Below, piece by piece: positions 56,690 through 64,000 of a DNA stretch of 64,000 bases. The DNA is taken from the NCBI GenBank assembly GCA_034190875.2, contig CM067356.1:58366921-58430920 (forward strand), in the 5' to 3' direction. This stretch comes from Urechis unicinctus (lineage: Eukaryota > Annelida > Polychaeta > Xenopneusta > Urechidae). The position numbers were made by a program, and so were the translations under genes. Below the pieces are notes generated by a model. That model saw only the letters and a list, made by a program, of their open reading frames with translations, was not told the DNA's origin and ran no database searches. Position 1 is the first letter of the stretch. Every line of letters starts with the position of its first letter.

Positions 56690-57480
56690 TAGTCATTACT
56701 TTATGATGCAGTGATAATCTGCGTTAATTAAGCACATTAACAATGCAGTAAAAATCCATTTAGGGAACCAGAGAAATATTTTTTCTGTCTTACTGTGTTG
56801 ATTATATTAAGTAGAGTTAACGGATATGATACGTGTGATAATAAATAACAGCTGTGAATGTACGTCATTTTTAACACTGTTCGTTATTGTACCCAATAAT
56901 TGGTATGACAGACACCAGCATAGTCTTAGTTGATGGAGAGGCGAGTCCGGAATAATCGCACGACAACGGCTGTACCATAACCCGGAAACTCACTGACGAG
57001 CAGTACACCAGACTGTGCCTAATAGATGCCTAGTAATCAACCCAATAGCTCACCGTCAATTCCAGACAGCTCATCAACAGCAGCTAATGAACCCTACTTG
57101 AGCATCAAATTATACACTGTGGATTTCTGTTTCCGTATCACAGAGGCTCACTTGTCGCATTATACACCCGTGGTGGTAATCATCTTCTCAGGATGGGCTG
57201 CATTTATCACATTTTATCCACACTGAGAGCGGCATTGTGATGAACATCTTCGCATGACAGGGCCAAATGTAAAACAAGCGTATCTGTGCGACGTTGTGCG
57301 ATATATACGACATGTATATGCTTATATTCTCTTTTTTTAATGGTGTCAATGCGTAGTATGCCATTTTACTTCTTTGCAATGTCTATCTGGGCTTAGTTCG
57401 ACGAATCTTAGCTCCAGTTCTTGTTTATTATATTATGTGGTTAAATAATTGATTAGTATTAGCTGTTCCATTATGGATCA
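56690..57480 (+). repeat. Block K, unit 2 copy
   Basis: Partner of 35185-36050. Confidence 0.9.
57026..57226 (+). pseudogene. K-family hydrophobic protein, unit 2 (66 codons, open)
   Basis: Open from ATG to TGA. Starts with a Ser/Pro/Asn-rich segment (PNSSPSIPDSSS), then YLSIKLYTVDF, then a hydrophobic stretch VVVIIFSGWAAFITF ending in PH. Looks like an extracellular or lumenal Ser-rich part with one membrane segment near the C-terminus. The unit 1 copy has one stop inside. Further conserved hydrophobic codons follow after a frame change (57340-57410). Family not recognised. Confidence 0.35.
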
Positions 57481-57541
57481 GATAGCATATCCGAAGAAAT
57501 AAGATGAATTTCCTGCTTGGCTCCAACATTTTATAAGTACC

Positions 57542-57793
57542 ATGATTGCTCCAATTGCTGCTCGGGAGATTCTAACAGCAAATGATGGAGAACACCCAAG
57601 TCAACGCAATAACACAACAGTCTCACTATGGAACACGAAACGCTCCCTTATTAAACGTTCTCAATTGTTATCCACGATATTCAACATAATCGAATCCATT
57701 AAAAGCAATATGTTTTTTATTGATAAAATGCAACGCTTTCGAGCAGTGCGGCGGACAAACACAAAATGCATTCAGAAACGGTTCGATATTTAA
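57542..57793 (+). CDS. Open frame with the conserved MIAPIAAREIL module, 83 codons
   Basis: ATG in an ACCATGA context, open to TAA. The first 25 codons match 9395-9470 with only a few changes. The rest is basic and polar (Lys/Arg-rich, SLWNTKRSLIKRSQ, then FNIIESIKSN and RAVRRTNTKC). The high identity of the first part, in a window where other duplicates are more diverged, suggests either recent copying or constraint. No domain is recognised. Confidence 0.3.
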   Translation: MIAPIAAREILTANDGEHPSQRNNTTVSLWNTKRSLIKRSQLLSTIFNIIESIKSNMFFIDKMQRFRAVRRTNTKCIQKRFDI

Positions 57794-57981
57794 TTTTGGT
57801 GTACGCATCGACATAAGATGGTTGTTTCCGTACTTTCAACAAGGTCAGTGGTTATCTATCACAGCCGCAGTGCACTACAATTGCTATATATGACCGATAA
57901 CAACGACAGTCGTGCATCTCGCATTAACCATGGTAATTGATGATTCATGTTCTATTAGTCCAAATAATGAGGGGCATATAG

Positions 57982-58176
57982 GTGGCATGCGAGGCTCTCC
58001 GTGATAGCATAAATACATCATTAGCAGAACTTTTCTTTGCGAGAAATTCACCAGTTCTATGCCCCCGAAGGCTAATTTGCACCTATTGTAAAGTTGTTGA
58101 CGTCCCCAGCGAGTTAGGCTGCATAATACATTCTTTATTCGCAGTAGTTGACAGAAGAAGAACCTTTAACGCGTGA
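57982..58176 (+). CDS. Possible coding frame, 64 codons, Cys-containing
   Basis: Open from ATG (MACEALRDSINTSLAELFFAR) with CPRRLICTYC, a Cys-x(5)-Cys-x-x-Cys pattern that could bind metal, ending RRRTFNA. Lies 190 bases after the preceding frame on the same strand. No second copy found; may be a remnant or chance. Confidence 0.2.
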   Translation: MACEALRDSINTSLAELFFARNSPVLCPRRLICTYCKVVDVPSELGCIIHSLFAVVDRRRTFNA

Positions 58177-58899
58177 GCAAATTGTAAACCTGTCCATGTG
58201 TTCAAAAAATGCTTTTGATATCTAATTCAGTTAAATATTTCATTCCCATTTAATGTTGGGGGTCTTTAATCTCGTAGATTTTATGATATTCCTATCAGTT
58301 CATAGAAAACCACTGTCTGTTTTTATATCTTGGTGAGATTACTTTCAGTATCTATCACAGCGAGAGGACCGTTGCGTGTGTAAATACTGTGTAATTCAGG
58401 AGAGGAATGAATGGATCAGTCAGAGACGTTATGTCCCTGCTCATTTGCTCGGAGCAGTAGCTGACAGTACACCAGTCATTTACCTTCATCTAAAGGATAT
58501 ACGCGCTTCAGGATATATATCTATATTACATATCTGAAACTGTATTAGCTCCTTCATCTGCAAGTTAACTTACTCCACTGAATCAGCAGACCAAGCTTTA
58601 GTGCCTTACCTTATTTAACCGTGGGGCGAAACTACTCTTCTCATCCAACCTATTTAGCGCCCCCCTCCCCACAAAGTAATCAAACTACGTCACCTGCCAA
58701 ACTATACTCCTCCAGTACCCTATCAAACCGACCAACACGTCTGCTCAAACTAAAATACCATATATGTTGCTTCAGCGTTCTGAGCGGAGGCTGGTGACCA
58801 ATAAACCTGATTAGACACTATTAACTATTATTGATTTGACGTGTGGACACAACTGTCGTTACCTTACATTGAAAAGCAAACATCTCATAATATCCTACA

Positions 58900-59100
58900 G
58901 CGCGTTTCTGTAACCCTTACTCTATATTAACGATTAGTGACGTAGTGAAATAAAAAAGGCCTTTACTATACCACAATTTGCCCTAGACGCAACCCAATTA
59001 CGACAGCACGGAACGCATGTTGTTTACTAGCCGTTATAGTGTATAGCTGCCTGATATTTGAAAATTACAGAACGTTCAGGTTTGCTGATATACACCACGG
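58900..59100 (+). repeat. Third fragment of block G
   Basis: GTAACCCTT.CTC, CAATTACGA.AGCA..GAAC, then GTGTATA.. and GATATTTG..., in the same order as 27890-28100 and 48330-48510. More diverged than the other two. Confidence 0.6.
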
Positions 59101-59696
59101 TACTACACCATACAAGGGTGTATCTACGCTTTAGTACAATTGTTTCATTAATCGTCTGTTCCATTGCATATGCTCTCTTGGTGAATCAACTCTCAGCTGA
59201 AAACCCTGACCGCTATTAAATGGCACAAACCATAACAGATGTTCACCAATACCATTGTTTTTAAATAATTGATTAATGTGCTTTGTTCATTAACGTTGAT
59301 CGACTAAGAACCGTATCCAAACCATGTCATAACATAACGAACGCTGGAGTATTTTGGCATCTTCCTAACGCCAGCCCATGATGAACCATGCTAGCTCGAA
59401 GATATTAATATCTATGTCAGAACTTATTCTCATTTAGCACACGATAGGCCTGCTTTAGCGAGTGCTGTGTCACTAACTCACTCACTCACGTACACACACA
59501 CGCGCCGACAGCGCATACCCTGATAAACCCCTACCTCACCCCGACCCGCTCTTTGTCTCGCCTGTGGCAGATATGCCACATCTGTGGTAACCTTATGAAA
59601 ATATAAAGCTTAATGATTTACCAGGAGCATTTTGTGCATTTAGCTTCCGATTCCAATAGTGTAACCGATCAGTCATAACCAGCGATAAATAACCTC

Positions 59697-59930
59697 CATG
59701 CGTTTGTACTCAATTCTTATCGGTCATGATGTAACTTGTCCTCATTTATTTTTTAATTTCAACCGTACAAGGTGTACGATGAATCTGAAGATAGGAAGGT
59801 GAGCGACGGCTATATGTATATATCTACCTATCCGATATACATGGTACATCACGCACGTACAATATGCCTTGTGCTTTTCTGTATGATCATAAATATCCAT
59901 CGATTAATTTATCTTCGCTGAGGAGAAGAA
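59697..59930 (+). pseudogene. L-family frame, unit 2, frameshifted
   Basis: Counterpart of 36986-37213. One frame covers ILIGHDVTCPH, another covers VYDESEDRKVSDGYMYISTY and MVHHARTICLVLF to the same stop region. One shift disrupts it. Confidence 0.35.
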
Positions 59931-60382
59931 TACTAAATCGGAATAATATTTATTGATGGGATTATAAAGACATCATAACAAGTGCTGTTTGTGTGGACGC
60001 ATATTATCAGTTAATTGTACCATCTGAAGCCATGCATGCATCATGTGGGATCAAGCCGTGGAGAATATATGTCGGTAACATGATCGGTTAGTATGTCACG
60101 GACTTAACCAACGGTGTGTACTAACTCATTTGTACATATCATCCAGCATTCCAGAAGCCTCACGTAATATCAGACGGATCAATATCCTACGAAAGGCCAC
60201 CGTGCTGCCGAACCAGCTTTTGTGAGTCCGAGGTTCAATAGTTCGCATGATAACATTGACAGCGACGCATAGTTATACCGGGGAAATACCTAAGCCTATC
60301 AATCAACTACAGATTGTCTAAAGCAATTAATCGATCGTCATTATGCCAAGGACAAGCCGAATCCGTCTCGACAGCAATCTCG

Positions 60383-60679
60383 TTAGCTACGACTAGTCAC
60401 ATCAATAACAATGACTTCTAACCTGTTATGAATAAATGATAAGAATGGAAAGGGAAATTTGCACTGAAAGAGCAACAAGAACCAGCCCTCCCTCCTTTCA
60501 TCCCAACTACGACCCAAACTTAAATCCGTAACTCTTAACGAAGAAATATTGAAAATAAACAACATACAGAGAGTATAAAGCCAACTGCATATATAAGTAG
60601 ACAATTGCGTCCCCTCTCCTAGATGCTGATCATTAGATAACCATATGATGCAGGATATTGCTTCTCTGATCCAGGGCAT
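60383..60679 (-). pseudogene. Minus-strand open frame in the L insertion, 98 codons
   Basis: Open from ATG at 60679. Contains two hydrophobic stretches (WLYTLCMLFIFNI and FLLLFQ). It lies in the segment absent from unit 1, so conservation cannot be tested. Next to it (60200-60370) is a decayed B-like fragment. Unknown. Confidence 0.2.
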
Positions 60680-61084
60680 TGTATTAAAAAATCATATCAT
60701 TGATATATCTGATACCGGCTGTCCATGATTCAATAAGCTCTATCTGACTTAATCTGATATAAGCGGGTGATGCAAGGTATATTGCTATTATCCATAACAC
60801 CATAAAAATTTACCAAAGGCATTTTAACTGATCGACCGACATCCTCAAATTAAATTAACTGTGCGTTGGGGTTTATTTGCAACATTCTTACTATTTTTAA
60901 ATGGACCGAAATATATACAAATTTCAAAAGTGTTTATGCCTAGTTATTGAAATGACCGACTGCTTTTATAGCTAGTAACATTAACAACATTGTGACGTGT
61001 CAATTAATACAAATATGGCTGAATGGGTGTTTCCTTGGGGTTCACATATGTTTGCAAAACGGCATTTTACGGCTGCAAATTTCT

Positions 61085-61190
61085 ACTGCTGAACACTACA
61101 ACATGGAATAAATAATGTTTCACCTTAGTAACCGTCGGTTAGATTCATATGACTGGCAATGCCATCAATGTGATGTACAGTTAAATCCTG
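61085..61190 (+). repeat. Block B2, unit 2 remnant
   Basis: Only the first 100 bases of B2 (around GTAACCGTCGGTTAGATTCATATGACTGGCAA) remain before B begins. Confidence 0.85.
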
Positions 61191-61584
61191 CAACCAGTTG
61201 ATGCATCTAATGCTTGAATACGTAGCCGTGGGAAATTCCAGGTAAAATGAAGCAATATGTATACTAAATGCACCTGCTGCTTGTCGTGTTCCATGATTTG
61301 CACATTGCAGGCCGGTGCAATATGTATTTCATTTCACAGAATTAACCGTGGAACTAAATACAACAATATGTGAATAACTTAATATAATAGAACGCATTTG
61401 CATTAAGATTCATCAAAACGTTGGGTGTGCACGGGAATCAGCTAAGATAAGCCACATTCCTACAAAAGGTTTTGCAATATAATGTGGCAAATTGACATAT
61501 TCAATGGAGCGATTCCCAAAAGCACCTTTGCGTCGTTTCTTCATCCAGCAAAACAAAAGACTTACGTAAAGTAAAACAGATAGA

Positions 61585-61905
61585 TTACCTTACAGAGAGA
61601 ATTGCGCAACAGAGCCAGCTGCTCTGCGTGTGATTAACAGTATGAAGTGCAATAGTTCGCATTGCACAATCCAGGAAAATACCCAAGCCCATCTTACAAA
61701 TGATCAGAAAATGACCTCGAGCAATTTCTCTATCGACTTCGATCGGCGGTCTGTTGATCGAGAAATTGATGTTATATACTCCGCCACATAATTTAGGTGA
61801 TGACAACGATGCTAGTCTATTCCAAATCATATAATGAAACATATGTTCATATCTGCTGAATGTGGATGCATAAGACATAATGGAACTGCAATTATGATCA
61901 TGCAT
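61585..61905 (-). pseudogene. Minus-strand B-family frame, unit 2 (106 codons, open)
   Basis: Open from ATG at 61905 to a stop at 61585. The C-terminal third (MGLGIFL, then TQSSWLCCAILSVR) matches the unit 0 copy in frame; the N-terminal two thirds are open only here. Six or more Cys and His residues are scattered. No family is recognised. Confidence 0.3.
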
Positions 61906-62320
61906 CTGGTATGCAATAAGGCCTGGCAGGAAGCGGGAAACACACTCTGTCGGAAATAAACAAAACCAGCGTAAACCGCCTGCAGCCTGAACCTACGAAT
62001 TTTCTATCAATAAAATCATTGGGACATTCCTTTATGCGCGTTTTACTGTTGTTTGTGGTAACTCAAGAGTACTGCTGACATATTACAAAATATAATACGT
62101 TCACAAGATGTGGTACGAAAGTAATATTTAACAACAATATAGCAAATAAAGAATAAAGAGAAATTAAAGAGAAAACCACCTCTGTATTGTGTCCTACTTT
62201 TCTCTAACCGCACAAGCGATTACGTATCTGAGCTATTGGCGCACAAATCTCCCAAGAAGATTTCTCTGTGACGCTAAAGACTTGTGTTTATTTAACGCAC
62301 TTATCTTTTAGTGAGTTTTT

Positions 62321-62551
62321 ATGCTTATGCGTTTGATCAGTTGTCGAATCCTAGGACTTGCTGCTCAGGTAAACTCATCGCACGTTGATACGCAGACCAA
62401 ATTGAGCATTCTCGTAAAACACATTATGATTGCAGCGCTAGACAATGAAGACCGCGGGACTAAGAACGGGTGTGTATGCGCGTATAATATCACTATTATA
62501 CGGTATTCCCGAGTTACAAATGGACCATCCACACCAAAGCATTATTTGTAA
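62321..62551 (+). pseudogene. B-family frame (MLMRLI start), unit 2 (76 codons, open)
   Basis: Longer version of 11255-11353 with the same ATG. After the shared 30 codons it reads KHIMIAALDNEDRG, then CVCAYNITIIRYSRV. Could be the ancestral form. Unknown function. Confidence 0.35.
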
Positions 62552-62710
62552 AACAACGCAGCACCTCATTGCCTTATGTATGCAGTATCCGCATGGGGCG
62601 CATAGCTAACACCCATATATTAAGTAAAGCAGGCAATCTTAGAAATACTTTCAGCTATTTATTTGTAATATACGATTGAGTTACCAATTGAGCGACTAGA
62701 CTTAAATGGT

Positions 62711-63086
62711 GATGAGGTACAGTGAATAAATATCATGGTGCCGTCGTTTCAGAGCGTTACAATTGGGACACACTAGACAACAACACGTTTGCAAGATTAG
62801 CTAGTAGGTAGACACACCCACGTCAACTAAGGTAATGAAACACCTGGATACTATTGCGTTATACGGAACCCTGGGCTTTACGGACATACGACTAGTCTGG
62901 GTGTCAAGGAACTTTAATGGAGTCAATTCACAAGACAGAATGCAATTATTATTTAGCCTGTTAGTGACAATGATGAAAAGCATCGCGCCCCATTAGCTCG
63001 GAGTAGCGTCACTGATAACAAACTTCCATCCAGAGCCCTCAATTAAGTGATACCTTGTCTAGTTTCATCAATGACATGGATATGCA
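62711..63086 (+). repeat. Fourth fragment of the J end
   Basis: 62815-62915 resembles 56465-56580 (ACACCCACGT.AACTAAGG.AATGA and CATACGAC). No TC tract follows. The surrounding bases show nothing else. Confidence 0.6.
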
Positions 63087-63125
63087 TATGTATATATATA
63101 TATAGATATATATATATATATATAG

Positions 63126-63178
<53 letters not shown>

Positions 63179-63271
63179 TATATATATATATATATATAGA
63201 GTAGTATATATATATATATACACATATATATATATATAAATGTTTGTATATATATGTATATATATATAAAT

Positions 63272-63362
<91 letters not shown>
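63087..63362. repeat. (TA)n and GATATA microsatellite
   Basis: Interrupted TA tract to about 63270, then a perfect run to 63362. Minus-strand open frames across it are artefacts. Confidence 0.97.
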
Positions 63363-63365
<3 letters not shown>

Positions 63366-64000
63366 CACAAATATGTTAAGCAATGGATAATTGGATGCTT
63401 GTGCAGTGTTTATAGCTGTTGTTGATTAGCTGGCCTGCATTCAAACGGAACTATGTAACTCACTTAGTAGTACAGTATATGGCGGTTCTGCCGCACCTTG
63501 TCCCTCACACATTGTCCCTAGAGGGAGCGTAGAGCGAGAATTCGATGTGTTCTGATTCCCTGTGCTAATCGCCTATATTCACTGCGTTAAGCTGTCTGCC
63601 CCTGCTTTCACAAATAACCATATGAATATCGGAAGTAATTAGAATTATATGCATCAATCTTTTAGTGCTGTACCTTTGCTACTCGTTGCTAATCGGGCCA
63701 CCAATCGGTCATGAATTCCGTCAGTAGGAAACTAGCATTATCCCTCATAATCCGTCAACATCCAGGGTTGAACCTACAATCCCAGGTATATACTGTCATT
63801 GGCTCGTCGTATTCATCCCCAAGGGTAATGCAAACATGTTTACTGCACCGTAACTATAGCAACAAAAACACTTCGTAGTTAATTCAACAGCTGAAGCCCC
63901 AAAAGTGACGGAGCCTATCAAACAGTACACAAAAAGCAGGTATATTATCCTCAATACAACCATAATGAAACACGGTTTGTTAGATTAACAATCAACGAGA
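63363..64000. other. Right end of the window, no gene seen
   Basis: No partner block, RNA gene or convincing open frame. Confidence 0.4.

Larger units (their letters stand above)
57481..58499 (+). other. Unit-2-specific insertion between K and L
   Basis: Unit 1 passes directly from K to L near 36050, so this 1-kb piece is extra. It contains the second copy of the highly conserved module (57514-57620) and two open frames, listed separately. Confidence 0.7.
58500..61085 (+). repeat. Block L, unit 2 copy, with two insertions
   Basis: Partner of 36051-37869. Extra segments 58680-59145 and 60130-60700 carry fragments resembling block G and block B, so material was copied in from elsewhere in the array. 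Confidence 0.88.
61230..62710 (+). repeat. Block B, unit 2 copy
   Basis: Partner of 10080-11660. Confidence 0.88.

Overview
The window looks like eukaryotic nuclear DNA, probably from an animal. It is AT-rich and gene-poor, full of long di- and tetranucleotide microsatellites, with no operons and no rRNA or tRNA that I can recognise. No open frame starting at ATG exceeds about 180 codons, and the longest ones lie in repeats. No complete gene of known function can be named. The species cannot be read from the sequence.

Layout. 1-4.8 kb is single-copy-looking DNA with two strong hairpins (1-50, 1276-1354), an 18-bp minisatellite (about 1455-1980) and a 36-bp tandem repeat. From about 5.9 kb to near the right end the window is a mosaic of diverged duplicated blocks in the same orientation, aligned by eye at roughly 75-90 percent. 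Most blocks fall into one colinear order, here called G-H-I-J-K-L-B2-B-C-D, present in three tandem units: unit 0 (partial, B2 to D, 9.5-14.4 kb), unit 1 (G to D, about 27.7-39.65 kb, most of B deleted) and unit 2 (G to B, about 48.2-62.7 kb). The spacing is about 23-28 kb. Between the units lie separately duplicated families: A (5.94-8.71 and 15.74-19.41 kb), E (21.1-26 kb, with a near-identical 1,090-bp tandem duplication) and M (40.5-44.1 kb). Microsatellites, a GC-richer insertion at 43.24-43.77 kb, and local insertions and deletions break up the units.

Coding content. Several short reading frames persist between copies, on both strands, in the same frame and sometimes with the same stop codon. 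They look like remnants of real genes. They include a membrane-anchored C-terminus in A, a small membrane protein with an N-myristoylation-like start in E, a half fibronectin-III-like exon with a shared GTAAGC donor in J, a minus-strand gene in D, a long decayed gene in H, and a minus-strand segment in unit 2 (48.95-49.2 kb) that faintly resembles the capsid protein of Polinton or adintovirus-type elements. Most copies carry stops or frameshifts. Two readings fit: an old tandem array of a multi-gene mobile or virus-like element, or an array of decayed paralogous host genes. The sequence alone does not decide between them, and all functional calls on these fragments are tentative.
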